Positions 17,165-26,936 are shown, numbered from the stretch's first letter. The stretch: 64,000 nt of DNA from Shinella zoogloeoides (GCF_033705735.1 NZ_CP131131.1:1488001-1552000); one strand, 5' to 3'. The notes: generated by a model from the sequence alone, not told the origin. A program made the numbers and translations.

Positions 17165-17227
17165 GATAAGTCGAAGGAGAAGAAGGAGCAGGGCCGGGCG
17201 CGCGCCGTTCGACGGCGCATCGGACAC
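17147..17227 (-). CDS. Leucine-rich leader peptide of leuA
   Basis: A GTG-initiated 26-codon reading frame with six consecutive Leu codons (codons 13-18, 17191-17174) and another at codon 20, ending GDRWA and stop TGA, 83 bases upstream of leuA. The codons are mixed (CTG, CTC, CTT). Ribosome stalling there when charged tRNA-Leu is scarce would free the downstream stem that blocks the terminator. No strong Shine-Dalgarno is visible before the GTG, so the exact start is uncertain. Confidence 0.65.
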   Translation of the reverse strand: MSDAPSNGARPALLLLLLRLIGDRWA

Positions 17228-17368
17228 CGGCGAAACGGACAGGATGGGGCGGGCGCAGGCGGACACTCTATAGCTTTCCGAAAAAATGTTTCTGCGGCCG
17301 ATGATATGCGGGCGGAGGTTGGCATTCCTGCGCGCAAAGGCCATCATAAAGCGCAAAAGGGTCAACCC

Positions 17369-18142
17369 ATGTCGCTCAACTATCCCGCACCGTCTGCGCT
17401 CGCCGTAACCGCCATCGCGCAGGACGATGTTTCCTTCGCCGGCCCGCCCCATCGCCATCAGGATGCACAGCTGATCTATGCGCGATCCGGTGTCGTGTCG
17501 GTCTCGACCAAAAGCGGCACCTGGATCGTGCCGCCCAATCGGGCGGTCTGGGTCCCGCCGATGGTGGAACATGCGACACGCAGCCACGGCCCGGTAGAGT
17601 TCCGCGCGATCTTCGTTCGCTCCGATGCCGCGGGATCGCTGCCCGGCGCCTGCGGGGTGGTGGAGGTGTCGCCCCTGCTCAGGGAACTCATCCTGCGGCT
17701 GATCGAACTGCAGGGACGGGACATTACGGATTTCAGCCGGCGCGTGTGCGAGCTGTTGCTGGAAGAACTGACGTTCCTGCCCGCAGAACCGCTCAACCTG
17801 CCGATGCCGTCCGATAAACGGCTTCGGGATCTCTGCCAGACATTGCAATCCGATCCCGGCATGGCGCTTGCCCTTGTCGATGCAGCATCGCGCACCGGCA
17901 TGAGCCGGCGCAGCTTCATGCGTCATTTCGAACACGAGACGGGCATGACCTACGGCCGCTGGCGCCAGCAGGCGAGACTGCTTGCCGCCTTGCCCGCACT
18001 GGCCGGCGGGCAACCGGTTCTATCGGTCGCGCTGGACTGCGGTTATCAAAGCGCCAGCGCTTTCGCGGCAACGTTCAAGCGCAGCCTTGGACGAAGGCCA
18101 TCGGATTACTTCAACAACAATGCGAAAAACACCGCGGGGTGA
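17369..18142 (+). CDS. AraC-family transcriptional regulator
   Basis: A 257-residue regulator: an N-terminal cupin-like sensor domain (residues about 10-90, with PPHRHQDAQLIYARSG and IVPPNRAVWVPP) and a C-terminal AraC double helix-turn-helix (residues about 155-250, with SRTGMSRRSFMRHFEHETGM and CGYQSASAFAATFKRSLG). This arrangement matches regulators of efflux and stress genes such as the NimR/YdeC group. ATG 17369 has AAAAGG upstream. It is divergent from leuA; the target is not evident in the window. Confidence 0.9.
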   Translation: MSLNYPAPSALAVTAIAQDDVSFAGPPHRHQDAQLIYARSGVVSVSTKSGTWIVPPNRAVWVPPMVEHATRSHGPVEFRAIFVRSDAAGSLPGACGVVEVSPLLRELILRLIELQGRDITDFSRRVCELLLEELTFLPAEPLNLPMPSDKRLRDLCQTLQSDPGMALALVDAASRTGMSRRSFMRHFEHETGMTYGRWRQQARLLAALPALAGGQPVLSVALDCGYQSASAFAATFKRSLGRRPSDYFNNNAKNTAG

Positions 18143-18150
18143 CTCCGTCC

Positions 18151-18942
18151 TTATCTGAGAGTCTCGACAATCGCATCGACATCCCTGCAATCCTGGCCCG
18201 AAGGCGCGCTGCCAGCCCGTTCGTTGATTGCCGCGGCCGCCTCAATGGCTGCCTTCATCCGTGCGATGGTGTCAGGCGACTGATCCTTCATCATGATCTC
18301 GGAAGCGAGGGTCGACACGTTTACGGAGCGCATGTTGAGCTCCAGCTCGGAGCAGCTTGCGGAAGCAGGCGCGCTGCCGGCCTCGTTGGCGGCAGCAGGA
18401 TCGGCTGTCCCCAGGCGAACGGTCGAGACGGCAAGGTCACAGGCGGGTGAGAAGCGCCCGGATTTATCTTCGGGATAGATGCATTCGAAATTATAGGCTT
18501 TCCCGTCGACCACCGTGAATATGTAGCGGTTGATGGCGACGTTGCTGAACCTCGCATTGGTGAACACCATGTCGATGGCAGGCTGGCCGAGCAGGGTGGT
18601 CATTGCGGTAGACTTGAGTCTGATCGAGGGCAGAACGGCGATCGCCTTCGTGAATTCATCGACGATGACATCGCGCGTTTGCTCGCTTACTTGCGAGATG
18701 CTTCCTGGGTCACGCGGCCCGAGGAAAGTGATAAGCACGTCGCCGTTACTCATCGTCGAGGCCGTAACACCCGTTACGTCACCGGTCCCGTCAGGGAACA
18801 TATGGCTTAGCGTGAAGTCCACCGGGTACTGGAAGCTGTACGATCCGTCATCCGCTTCGAAGCTCTGCGTTTCCTGCGCCGCGGCCAGCGCCGGGACGAT
18901 GAGGACCAATGCCAGCAATCCGGCGCGCGCAAGCAATGTCAT
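18151..18942 (-). CDS. Secreted protein of unknown function
   Basis: A 263-residue exported protein with a signal peptide cleaved near VPALAAAQE. Residues about 25-185 form a domain starting SFEADDGSYSFQYPVDFTL, like bacterial lipid-associated or PsbP-like beta-sandwich proteins; the C-terminal about 60 residues are helical and Ala-rich. Two cysteines near C-IYPEDKSGRFSPAC may pair. ATG 18942 has GGAG ten bases upstream; an earlier in-frame ATG at 18978 would give a less typical leader. No function assigned. Confidence 0.7.
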   Translation of the reverse strand: MTLLARAGLLALVLIVPALAAAQETQSFEADDGSYSFQYPVDFTLSHMFPDGTGDVTGVTASTMSNGDVLITFLGPRDPGSISQVSEQTRDVIVDEFTKAIAVLPSIRLKSTAMTTLLGQPAIDMVFTNARFSNVAINRYIFTVVDGKAYNFECIYPEDKSGRFSPACDLAVSTVRLGTADPAAANEAGSAPASASCSELELNMRSVNVSTLASEIMMKDQSPDTIARMKAAIEAAAAINERAGSAPSGQDCRDVDAIVETLR

Positions 18943-19135
18943 TGCAATACCACTCCAAACAATCCGATTCGCGGACATTCTTCCTATACCGTCACCTGCC
19001 CGATTTCAGTAGCAGAAAGAACCCCTTGCGACGCAAGCGAGGACAACAAATGTGCAGCGCCCGGTGATTTCGGTCCCGTCTCATGACGCCCTGGAACGAG
19101 ACGCGAGACCGATGAATCGCTTGACGCTTGCACGA

Positions 19136-20383
19136 TCAGCGGAAGGCGACCTCGAGGTTCTGCCTGTCGCCTGAGATGACGGAGCAGGCCGTCTCAAATC
19201 CCTCCGCTTTTATCGCGAGCCGGAATTCCGACGGGATGCCGGCCGTGTTGGTGACCGTAATGCCCGCACCATCCACGCCGAGGCTTTTCACGGTGCAGTC
19301 GACCGTCGAGCGGCGATCGTTGAAGATGACACTTCCCGCCTTCAACACGCGGCGACGCGCGCCCATCCCGTTGGCGGCCTGCATCGAGGACCAGGAAACG
19401 CAGCGATTACGGCCACTGCCCTTTGCCCGGTACATTGCGGCATCCGCCTGGGCCAGCAGGGTATCGACATCCCGTCCGACGATGGACAATGCCGAGACCC
19501 CGAAGCTGGCGGTCACGGCGAGCGTGCCGAAGTCCCCGCAGATCGGCCGGGCGCAAACTTCCGCCCGCAGCTTTTCGGCCGCGGCCATCGCGTCCTCCGC
19601 CCCAATATGGGGGAGCAGGATCGCGAACTCCTCTCCGCCCAGCCGCCCGAACAGGTCGCTGGCGCGAAGGTTGGCGCGGCAGGTCGCGGCAACGGCTTTC
19701 AGCACCTCGTCGCCCGCTGCATGGCCATGCGTATCGTTGACCAGCTTGAAACGGTCGACATCGAGCAAGATGCAGGCGAGATCGTGCCTGTGGCGCAGTG
19801 CGGCGGCGATAAGCTGCTCCGCCTCCCGCTTGAAGGCGCGGCGGGTCAGTGCCTCGGTCAGGCTGTCGGTGGAGGCGGTCTGCATCAATTCGATCCTGTC
19901 CATCGCCACTCCCGCCAGTTCCTCGAGAACGCAGAGATCCCTGCGGCCAAAGGAGCGAGGCGCCCGGTCGATCGCGCAGACCGTACCGATCGTGATCCCG
20001 GCTTTCGTCTTCAGCGGCACGCCGGCATAGAAGCGGATATGCTCAGGGCCCGTGACGGCCGGATGCGCGACAAATCGCGGATCCTTCATCGCATCCTGCA
20101 CGATCATCGGTTGCTCGTCGGCGGCGACATAGCGGCAGAAGGTGTCTTCAAGAGGCACCTCATCGGCAGAAAGGCCCGAACAGGCCTGATACCATTGCCG
20201 ATGCCCGTCGATGAATGAAACAAGGCCGATTTCGACATCGAATATCTGCTGGATCAGCCGAACGATCCGGTCGAAGCCACTGTCACGCGGACCATTGAAA
20301 AGGTCGAGTTGCTCAAGCGCAGCCAGGCGCCCCTTCTCACGTTGAACAGCTTCCGCCGACGACTTACCGAATACCCTGGCCAT
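19136..20383 (-). CDS. GAF-GGDEF diguanylate cyclase with C-terminal degenerate PilZ domain
   Basis: A 415-residue cytosolic protein. A GAF domain (about residues 20-165, with FIDGHRQWYQACSG and GVPLKTKAGITIGTVCAID) precedes a GGDEF domain (about 175-335) with an intact GGEEF active site and an RxxD product-inhibition site (RASD) five residues before it, so it should make cyclic di-GMP from GTP. Residues about 345-415 resemble a rhizobial PilZ domain (RRRVLKAGSVIFN), but the expected NxSxxG motif reads SLGVDG. ATG 20383 has GGGGAG nine bases upstream; another ATG lies at 20419. Confidence 0.88.
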   Translation of the reverse strand: MARVFGKSSAEAVQREKGRLAALEQLDLFNGPRDSGFDRIVRLIQQIFDVEIGLVSFIDGHRQWYQACSGLSADEVPLEDTFCRYVAADEQPMIVQDAMKDPRFVAHPAVTGPEHIRFYAGVPLKTKAGITIGTVCAIDRAPRSFGRRDLCVLEELAGVAMDRIELMQTASTDSLTEALTRRAFKREAEQLIAAALRHRHDLACILLDVDRFKLVNDTHGHAAGDEVLKAVAATCRANLRASDLFGRLGGEEFAILLPHIGAEDAMAAAEKLRAEVCARPICGDFGTLAVTASFGVSALSIVGRDVDTLLAQADAAMYRAKGSGRNRCVSWSSMQAANGMGARRRVLKAGSVIFNDRRSTVDCTVKSLGVDGAGITVTNTAGIPSEFRLAIKAEGFETACSVISGDRQNLEVAFR

Positions 20384-20615
20384 CACTCGAAACTCCCCCA
20401 TTCCCATTCGCCTCGACAAAGCGAATTGGACAAATCAGGTGGTTCCTTTGAACATGACGATGTCGTTCAAGCAATCGACGAAAACGGAAATGCCCGTTTT
20501 TGCCGTTTGGGCATGATCATGGAGCGTTTGCGCAGGCGCCTGGCCAGGAAGATTCACCCGGACGCAATCCATCGGGTTTGGCGAGCAGGCGGCTGCGGGA
20601 AATCCGCCGTCCTCA
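20384..20615. other. Gene-free stretch between the cyclase and tadG-like genes
   Basis: About 230 bases on which I support no gene. It holds the terminator at 20481-20500 and the upstream region of the cyclase gene. A plus-strand open frame ends at 20626 with a basic segment (MERLRRRLARKIHPD) but has no credible start or ribosome binding site, so it is not called. Confidence 0.5.
20481..20500 (-). terminator. Terminator downstream of the TadG-like gene
   Basis: AAAACGG (20481-20487), a 6-base loop and CCGTTTT (20494-20500) give a stem flanked by T and A runs so it could work in either direction. It lies about 115 bases after the stop of the TadG-like gene on the minus strand, and no other gene ends nearby. 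Confidence 0.5.
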
Positions 20616-21914
20616 TCAACTCGTGACGCGAGGGCTTTTTACAACCTTGATGAAAAGGGCTTTCATGGCTGCCTCGATGCCCTCCGTGGGGCTGACTTCA
20701 AAATAAAGGTCGTCGCTTGCGCATTCCTTCATCTTGCCGCCGATCTCGCTCTGGAAGGGCTTGATCCAGGAATTGTACCAATCGTTCGTCGGCAGGGGGA
20801 GATAGGTCGTATAGAGGACGGCCACCCGGATGCCGCGATCCTTCAAGGCCTTGCAATACTTGACATCGATAGGCTCCTGACAGCGATTGCCGGTGAGCTT
20901 CTTCGTGCAGCCCTTCGGTTTGTTGCTATCGCCCACGCCGTCTGCGACGAAGAAGACGATCTTCTCACGATTCGTCATGGTGGTGCCGTCGCCAGGCTGG
21001 TCGATCTCGGCATTGATCTTGGTCAGGGCATCATCGAAGCTCGTCTGCTGGTCGTTGTCGTAGCCCTGATAAGGTATGCTCATCAGCTTGATGTTCTCGG
21101 CCGCCTTCTTGATCGCGGAAAGATCCGCAGTCAGTTTCGAGACCGTGTAAAGCTTCACGTCCGTCGCCGCTTCACCGAACGTATAGGCGGCAATGCGGAA
21201 CTGGCCGGAATATTTCTGCGTACTGACAGCCTCGTCCATCAGGGCGGCGGTCGCCTTCGCGACGACGTCGATGCGTATCGTCGCGCCGATCTTGCGCGCA
21301 AGATTGTAATAGCTGTTTTTATCGCTGACGCCGTTGTTGACGATATGGCAGGCGAAGGCGCATTTGTCCGAGGTGGCGTTGACGAGCTTGGTCACGTCTG
21401 CCGGAGTTGCGCCCACTCCCATGGAGGGCGTGTTGTCGAGCAGCATGAAGAAGTCGATAAAGCTGTCCGTCTGGTAGGTGGCCGTCGCTGTTCCCGAGAC
21501 GGTGATCGAATTTTTCCCCAGGATCCGCATGAAGGTCGTTGGAATCTCCGCCGTGAAGTCGACGCGGGAGTTCAGGTTGCTGCCCTTCTTGAAGACCGAC
21601 ATGTCGACGGACAGGGTCACGTCCGTCAACGCATTGGGGCGCTGCGCCAGGAAGAACAGACGGCCATCCTCCGCAGCGATCTTGACCTCGCCATCGGCAC
21701 CCATCTTGACCGCTTCGGCAACCCCTTGCGATTTTTCAGTAATCGCCGCCAGGGCGGCGGCGTCGGCAGCATCGAAAAGTTGCGACCGAATGAAGACGGC
21801 CTGGCTGAAGTCGATCGCAGCGCCGGCGGCGCCGAAAAACGGCACGCTGACCAAGGCTGCAAGCATCCCGAAATTGCCAGATTTGCTGCGTGCAAACGCT
21901 GAGAACCAACGCAT
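20616..21914 (-). CDS. TadG-like pilus-assembly protein with von Willebrand A-type domain
   Basis: A 432-residue protein with an N-terminal TadE/TadG-like segment (SGNFGMLAALVSVPFFGAAGAAIDF, single membrane helix, then SQLFDAADAAALAA) and an extracytoplasmic part containing a vWA-like domain (FFMLLDNTPSMGVG, the D-x-S/T-x-S metal site as DNTPS). TadG-type proteins help assemble Flp/Tad pili in the envelope. ATG 21914 has GAGGGGGC upstream. No other tad or cpa genes are in the window, so it is an orphan here. Confidence 0.85.
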   Translation of the reverse strand: MRWFSAFARSKSGNFGMLAALVSVPFFGAAGAAIDFSQAVFIRSQLFDAADAAALAAITEKSQGVAEAVKMGADGEVKIAAEDGRLFFLAQRPNALTDVTLSVDMSVFKKGSNLNSRVDFTAEIPTTFMRILGKNSITVSGTATATYQTDSFIDFFMLLDNTPSMGVGATPADVTKLVNATSDKCAFACHIVNNGVSDKNSYYNLARKIGATIRIDVVAKATAALMDEAVSTQKYSGQFRIAAYTFGEAATDVKLYTVSKLTADLSAIKKAAENIKLMSIPYQGYDNDQQTSFDDALTKINAEIDQPGDGTTMTNREKIVFFVADGVGDSNKPKGCTKKLTGNRCQEPIDVKYCKALKDRGIRVAVLYTTYLPLPTNDWYNSWIKPFQSEIGGKMKECASDDLYFEVSPTEGIEAAMKALFIKVVKSPRVTS

Positions 21915-21965
21915 GTTGCCCCCTCGGTCCAGATCGAAACAACATCGGGCCAAAGCGATAACGGG

Positions 21966-21994
21966 CAATTAAGAAGTTAGAAAAATATGTTCAA
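21966..21994 (-). promoter_or_regulatory. Candidate sigma-70 promoter of the TadG-like gene
   Basis: On the minus strand TTGAAC (21994-21989) and TAATTG (21971-21966) are separated by 17 bases, in an unusually AT-rich stretch about 50-80 bases before the tadG-like start. The -35 is close to consensus and the -10 moderate. Confidence 0.4.
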
Positions 21995-22131
21995 AAGCAT
22001 GCGGTTTTCTCGAACTACCCATCTGTTCCGGTGAGTAAACTCCAGGTTATTCAATTCCGATCTGACATGCGGATCACTCGAACCAGCACATGGCCATGGG
22101 CCAACACCGTTTCGACGGCGCCTGAAAACGG

Positions 22132-22163
22132 TACGGGCATCCAGCCTTCACCGGATGCCCGTA
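22132..22163 (-). terminator. dctA intrinsic terminator
   Basis: TACGGGCATCC (22132-22142) and GGATGCCCGTA (22153-22163) make a perfect 11-base-pair stem with a 10-base loop. On the minus strand it is followed shortly by CCGTTTTC. It begins 36 bases after the dctA stop codon. Confidence 0.75.
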
Positions 22164-22199
22164 TATCTGCATAATTTCGGGATAATCCTGCTTCCAGCC

Positions 22200-23531
22200 T
22201 TATTGCGCCGGCGACAGGGCGGGCACTTCGGCCAGCGTTCCGGTGGCGCCGCCCTCCAGCGCCGCATTGAGCTTTTCGACATCCAGTTCGTTTTCCCAGC
22301 GCGCGACGACGATCGTCGCGACGGCATTGCCGACGAAGTTGGTCAGCGCGCGGCATTCGGACATGAAGCGGTCGATGCCGAGGATCAGCGCCATGCCGGC
22401 GACCGGCACGGAGGGCACGACCGAAAGCGTCGCGGCCAACGTGATGAAGCCAGCGCCCGTGATGCCCGCGGCCCCCTTCGAGCTCAACATGGCCACGAGC
22501 AGGAGGAGAATCTGGTCGCCGATCGGCAGCGAGATATCCATGGCCTGGGCGATGAAGAGCGCGGCAAGCGTCATGTAGATGTTGGTGCCGTCGAGATTGA
22601 ACGAATACCCCGTCGGAATGACAAGGCCGACGACCGAGCGCTTGCAGCCGGCCTTTTCCATCTTCTGCATCAGGCCCGGCAGCGCTGCTTCCGACGACGA
22701 GGTGCCGAGAACGAGCAGCAGCTCTTCCTTGATGTAACGGATGAGCGCCAGGATGGAGAAGCCGTTGTACCTGGCGACCGCTCCCAGCACCACGAAGACG
22801 AAGAGGAACGCGGTGATGTAGAAGGTAGCGATCAGGAAGGCGAGGTTGGCAACCGAACCGATGCCGTACTTGCCGATGGTGAAGGCCATGGCGCCGAAGG
22901 CGCCGATGGGCGCGGCCTTCATCAGGAGGGCGACAAGGCGGAAGATCGGCGAGGTCAGGGACTGCAGGAAATCGACGACGGGCTTGCCCTGTTCGCCGAC
23001 CATGCCGAGCGCGATACCGAACAGAACGGAGAAGAACAGCACCTGCAGGATATCTCCATCGGAAAAGGCGCCGACGATGGTCTGCGGGATGATGTTCATC
23101 AGGAAACCGGTGATGGTCGATTCATGCGCCTTGGTGGCATAGGTCGCGACCGCATTGGCATCGAGCGAGGCCGGCGCGATATGCATGCCGGCGCCCGGCT
23201 GCACGACATTGGCGACGACCATGCCGACGGCAAGCGCCAGAGTCGAGAAGGTCAGGAAGTAGATCATCGCCTTGCCGGCGACACGGCCGACCTTCTTAAG
23301 GTCCGACATACCGGCAATGCCGGTGGCGACAGTCAGGAAGATCACCGGCGCGATGATCATCTTGACCAGCTTGATGAAGGCATCTCCGAGCGGCTTCAGG
23401 CCGGCGCCGAAATCGGGATAGAAATGGCCGACGAGCATGCCCGCGATGATGGCGACGATCACCTGGAAATACAGATGGGTGTAGAACGGTTTGGGGTCAC
23501 GCGTTTCGGTGACGGCAGACGAGATATGCAC
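22200..23531 (-). CDS. dctA: C4-dicarboxylate:cation symporter DctA
   Basis: A 443-residue inner-membrane transporter of the DAACS family that imports succinate, fumarate and malate. Family landmarks are the [19 protein letters not shown] end segment, [17 protein letters not shown] and the serine-rich [14 protein letters not shown] motif. It starts at GTG (23531) with a strong AAGGAGGAAGCC. A sigma-54 promoter lies about 75-90 bases upstream and dctBD is divergent, the classical rhizobial arrangement. In symbiotic rhizobia DctA feeds bacteroids; here symbiosis cannot be inferred. Confidence 0.96.
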   Translation of the reverse strand: MHISSAVTETRDPKPFYTHLYFQVIVAIIAGMLVGHFYPDFGAGLKPLGDAFIKLVKMIIAPVIFLTVATGIAGMSDLKKVGRVAGKAMIYFLTFSTLALAVGMVVANVVQPGAGMHIAPASLDANAVATYATKAHESTITGFLMNIIPQTIVGAFSDGDILQVLFFSVLFGIALGMVGEQGKPVVDFLQSLTSPIFRLVALLMKAAPIGAFGAMAFTIGKYGIGSVANLAFLIATFYITAFLFVFVVLGAVARYNGFSILALIRYIKEELLLVLGTSSSEAALPGLMQKMEKAGCKRSVVGLVIPTGYSFNLDGTNIYMTLAALFIAQAMDISLPIGDQILLLLVAMLSSKGAAGITGAGFITLAATLSVVPSVPVAGMALILGIDRFMSECRALTNFVGNAVATIVVARWENELDVEKLNAALEGGATGTLAEVPALSPAQ

Positions 23532-23605
23532 GGCTTCCTCCTTTCGCACCCCCACCGATGAAACGGCTCTTCCCGGGGTGGCTTGCTGTAACTGCCGGCT
23601 AGATC

Positions 23606-23621
23606 AGCAAGGGGTGTGCCA
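23606..23621 (-). promoter_or_regulatory. Sigma-54 (RpoN) promoter of dctA
   Basis: On the minus strand TGGCAC (23621-23616), four bases, TTGCT (23610-23606) matches the -24/-12 consensus TGGCAC-N5-TTGC(A/T) almost perfectly. It predicts a transcript starting about 12 bases further on and a leader of about 65 bases before the dctA GTG. Confidence 0.88.
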
Positions 23622-23694
23622 AGTCGCGTGGAGGCGACTAAGCGCCGATTATTATTGATCTATTTCTTTCGCACCGAGAGGACCGAGACGTATT

Positions 23695-23712
23695 TGTGCG
23701 ACTATCCGCACA
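23695..23712. promoter_or_regulatory. DctD upstream activator site
   Basis: TGTGCG (23695-23700), six bases, CGCACA (23707-23712) is a perfect inverted repeat about 85 bases upstream of the dctA -24 element, where DctD binds in known rhizobial dctA promoters. It lies in the 5' region of divergent dctB. Confidence 0.7.
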
Positions 23713-23726
23713 GGCTCGATTGAATA

Positions 23727-23745
23727 TCGTGCGATTTCATGCTCA
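23727..23745. promoter_or_regulatory. Second, degenerate DctD site
   Basis: TCGTGCGATTTCATGCTCA matches the first site (read as TTGTGCGACTATCCGCACA) at 12 of 19 positions and starts 33 bases from it, about three helical turns, so a DctD tandem is plausible. It ends 10 bases before the dctB start and could also let DctD affect dctB. Confidence 0.45.
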
Positions 23746-23754
23746 AATTCGACG

Positions 23755-25593
23755 ATGGACGTCACGGCCAACCGCACCGCCGCCGATCTTTCCCGCTCGA
23801 CGCGGCGGCAGTGGCTTGTCTTCACCGTGCTGCTCCTCGCCCTCTCGCTCGGGGCGCTCCATGCGGCCGGCGTCTACGGACGGTCGTCCGCCCTTTCCAT
23901 GCTGGAGGAACAGGGAAAGACGGAAGCCAACCTCAAGGTCGCCTTGCTGCGCGCCGTGCTGGAACGCCCGCGCGCCCTGCCCTTCCTGCTTTCGCGTGAC
24001 CGGGACGTCACCGACGCCCTGACGGACAACGCACAGGCCAAGCGCCGGTTTCTCGACCGGAAGCTGGAGGAACTCGTCGCCGGCACGAGTGCGGCGGTGA
24101 TCTACGTCATCGACGCCAGCGGCATCGCGATCTCCGCGAGCAACTGGCGGGAACCGACGAGTTTCGTGGGCAACGACTACACGTTCCGTGCCTATTTCTC
24201 CCGCGCCATGCAGCAGGGCACGGCCGAACATTTCGCGCTCGGCTCGGTCAGCAAGAGGCCGGGCCTTTATATCTCGCATCGCATCGGCCCGGTCGACGCT
24301 CCGCTCGGCGTCGTCGTGGTCAAGATGGAGTTCGACCAGCTCGAAAAGGACTGGCGCGAGACACAGCGTCCCTCCTATGTCGTCGACGCCCATCATATCG
24401 TGCTGATTACCAGCATCCCGTCCTGGCGCTTCATGAGCACGGAGCCGCTGCCGGCCGAGAGCCTTGCCGCCATCCGGGAAAGCCTGCAGTTCGGCGCGGC
24501 CCCGCTTCTGCCCCTTCCCTTCGAGAGGCAGGCGGAGGGCAATCTGGTACGTGCCCTCCTGCCGGGCGGCGGCGCGGAGACCTACCTGCGTATCACGGCG
24601 CCCGTCGCTTCGACGCCATGGCAATTTGAATATCTCGTTCCGGCGGGCCGGGCGGTTGCGGCCGGCATGCGTGAAGCCCGGCTCCTGACCCTCCTGCTTC
24701 TCGGGGCGGGCGCTTTTCTCGCCGCCCTTTGGCTGCGCCGGCGGCAGGTCGCACGCGCCAATGCCGCACGCGAACAGGCAGCGCGTGAAGAGCTGGAGCG
24801 TCGCGTGATCGAACGCACCAGCGATCTCAGCCGCGCACGCGACCATCTCGAAGCCGAGATCGCCGACCATCGCATGACCGAGACGAAACTGCAGGCCACC
24901 CAGCAGGATCTGGTGCAGGCGAACCGCCTTGCCATTCTCGGGCAGGTCGCGGCGGGCGTCGCCCATGAAATCAACCAGCCGCTCGCCACCATCCGCGCCT
25001 ATGCCGACAATGCCAAGGTGTTTCTCGGCCGTGGCAGGTCCGAACCCGTACTGGAAAACCTGGACCATATCGCCGGCCTGACGGAGCGGATCGCCACCAT
25101 TACGGAAGACCTCAAGGCTCTCGCCCGCAAGGGCCGCACCGCCGAGGAACCCGTCGCCTTGCGGGACGTCATCGACGGCGCGGTCCTGCTCCTGCGCAGC
25201 CGCTTCACCGGCAGGCTGGAGCGGCTGAGGATCGCGCCGCTGCCGGCGAACCTTACGGTTCGCGGCAACCGGCTCCGGCTCGAGCAAGTGCTGATCAACC
25301 TCTTCCAGAACGCGTTGGAGGCCGTCGAGGCGCAGGACGACGGCCGGGTCGATGTCACCGTCGCCGTAAGCGAACGCGACATCGTCCTCGATGTCTCCGA
25401 CAACGGTCCCGGCCTTCCGGAGGCGATCCTCGCCCAACTGTTCGAGCCCTTCAACACATCGAAGGAAAAGGGGCTCGGATTGGGTCTCGTCATCGCCAAG
25501 GATATCGTCTCGGACTATGGCGGACGGATCGAGGTCGAGACGAACGCGTCCGGCGCCACGTTCCGCGTCCATCTCAGAAAGGCTGGAACATGA
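23755..25593 (+). CDS. dctB: C4-dicarboxylate sensor histidine kinase DctB
   Basis: A 612-residue membrane sensor kinase. A first helix (about residues 20-40) and a second (about 300-318) flank a periplasmic double-PAS/Cache domain that senses dicarboxylates; the cytoplasmic part has a coiled-coil linker, the H-box [20 protein letters not shown] (His about 404), N-box, DNGPG and [10 protein letters not shown]-boxes. It phosphorylates DctD. Its stop overlaps the dctD start by 4 bases. The ATG at 23755 lies next to the DctD sites. Confidence 0.95.
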   Translation: MDVTANRTAADLSRSTRRQWLVFTVLLLALSLGALHAAGVYGRSSALSMLEEQGKTEANLKVALLRAVLERPRALPFLLSRDRDVTDALTDNAQAKRRFLDRKLEELVAGTSAAVIYVIDASGIAISASNWREPTSFVGNDYTFRAYFSRAMQQGTAEHFALGSVSKRPGLYISHRIGPVDAPLGVVVVKMEFDQLEKDWRETQRPSYVVDAHHIVLITSIPSWRFMSTEPLPAESLAAIRESLQFGAAPLLPLPFERQAEGNLVRALLPGGGAETYLRITAPVASTPWQFEYLVPAGRAVAAGMREARLLTLLLLGAGAFLAALWLRRRQVARANAAREQAAREELERRVIERTSDLSRARDHLEAEIADHRMTETKLQATQQDLVQANRLAILGQVAAGVAHEINQPLATIRAYADNAKVFLGRGRSEPVLENLDHIAGLTERIATITEDLKALARKGRTAEEPVALRDVIDGAVLLLRSRFTGRLERLRIAPLPANLTVRGNRLRLEQVLINLFQNALEAVEAQDDGRVDVTVAVSERDIVLDVSDNGPGLPEAILAQLFEPFNTSKEKGLGLGLVIAKDIVSDYGGRIEVETNASGATFRVHLRKAGT

Positions 25594-26936
25594 ACGCGCC
25601 CGTCCTCCTCATCGATGACGACCGGCAATTGCTGCGCGCCACCGCGCAGACGCTGGAGCTTGCCGACTTCTCCGTCACGCCCTTCGCATCCGCCGCCGAA
25701 GCACTGCCACAGCTCGACCTGAATTTCGCGGGTGTCGTCGTCTCGGATATCCGCATGCCGGGCATGGACGGCCTCCAGCTTTTCGAGCGCATCCGCGCCC
25801 TCGACGCGGAGATCCCCGTCATCCTCATCACCGGTCACGGCGACATCCCCACCGCCGTCAAGGCCATCCAGGACGGCGTCTACGACTTCATCGCCAAGCC
25901 CTTTCCGGCGGGGCGCCTTATCCAGTGCGTGCGCCGCGCCGTGGAAAGACGCAGCCTCGTCCTCGAAAACCGCCGCCTTCGCGAGGCGGCGCAGCAGGCG
26001 GAGGACGACATCCCGCTGATCGGCCAGACGCCCGTCATGGAGCGCCTGCGCCAGACACTTCGCCAGATCGCCGATACCGACGTCGACGTGCTGGTGACGG
26101 GCGAGACCGGTAGTGGCAAGGAAGTCGTGGCGCGCCTGCTGCACGGCTGGAGCCGGCGTGCGAAGGGCAATTTCGTGGCGCTCAATTGCGGCGCCTTGCC
26201 CGAGCAGGTCATCGAGAGCGAACTCTTCGGCCACGAACCCGGCGCCTTCACCGGCGCGCAGAAAAAGCGCATCGGCCGCATCGAGCATTCAAGCGGCGGC
26301 ACGCTCTTCCTCGACGAACTGGAGAGCATGCCGCTCTCCACCCAGATCCAGATGCTGCGCGTACTGGAAATGCGGGAGGTAACGCCGCTGGGCACCAATG
26401 AGGTGCGCCCCGTCGATATCCGCATCGTCGCAGCCGCCAAGGTCGATCTTTCCGATCCCGGGCAGCGCAAGGCATTCCGGGAAGACCTCTATTATCGCCT
26501 GAACGTCGTCTCGATCCTGATCCCGCCGCTGCGCGAAAGGCGGGAAGACATCCCGCTTCTCTTCAGCTACTTCGCCGAGCGCGCGGCGCAACGGTTCCAG
26601 CGCGCGGCACCGGCCCTTTCCGGCGATATCCTGCGGCACCTGCGCGAGCATGACTGGCCGGGCAATGTGCGCGAACTCTCGCATTTCGCCGAACGCGCCG
26701 TCCTCGGCATGGTGTCGCCCGTGGCCACGGCCGCCGCCGCCTCGCAAGCGACGGGCGCTGGCTCGCTTCCCGAGCAGCTGGACAGGCTGGAAGCCGAGAT
26801 TATCCGCGATGCGCTTTCCGCTCACGGCGGCAACGTGCAGCAGACGCTCGTGGCGCTCGGCATTCCCCGCAAGACCTTCTACGACAAGCTGCAGCGCCAC
26901 GGTATCGTGCGGCGGGAGTTTGTCGCCAGGGAATGA
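25590..26936 (+). CDS. dctD: Sigma-54-dependent response regulator DctD
   Basis: A 448-residue NtrC-type activator: receiver domain (about residues 1-120; phospho-acceptor Asp in [12 protein letters not shown]), AAA+ domain with Walker A GETGSGKE, the sigma-54 contact loop GAFTGA and Walker [10 protein letters not shown], and a C-terminal Fis-type helix-turn-helix ([21 protein letters not shown]). On phosphorylation by DctB it activates the RpoN promoter of dctA. Overlaps dctB by 4 bases. Confidence 0.95.
   Translation: MNAPVLLIDDDRQLLRATAQTLELADFSVTPFASAAEALPQLDLNFAGVVVSDIRMPGMDGLQLFERIRALDAEIPVILITGHGDIPTAVKAIQDGVYDFIAKPFPAGRLIQCVRRAVERRSLVLENRRLREAAQQAEDDIPLIGQTPVMERLRQTLRQIADTDVDVLVTGETGSGKEVVARLLHGWSRRAKGNFVALNCGALPEQVIESELFGHEPGAFTGAQKKRIGRIEHSSGGTLFLDELESMPLSTQIQMLRVLEMREVTPLGTNEVRPVDIRIVAAAKVDLSDPGQRKAFREDLYYRLNVVSILIPPLRERREDIPLLFSYFAERAAQRFQRAAPALSGDILRHLREHDWPGNVRELSHFAERAVLGMVSPVATAAAASQATGAGSLPEQLDRLEAEIIRDALSAHGGNVQQTLVALGIPRKTFYDKLQRHGIVRREFVARE

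Noticed and set aside
20500..20626. A possible small plus-strand gene after the terminator
   Set aside because: No ribosome binding site and no homology visible; the basic stretch MERLRRRLARK could be chance.
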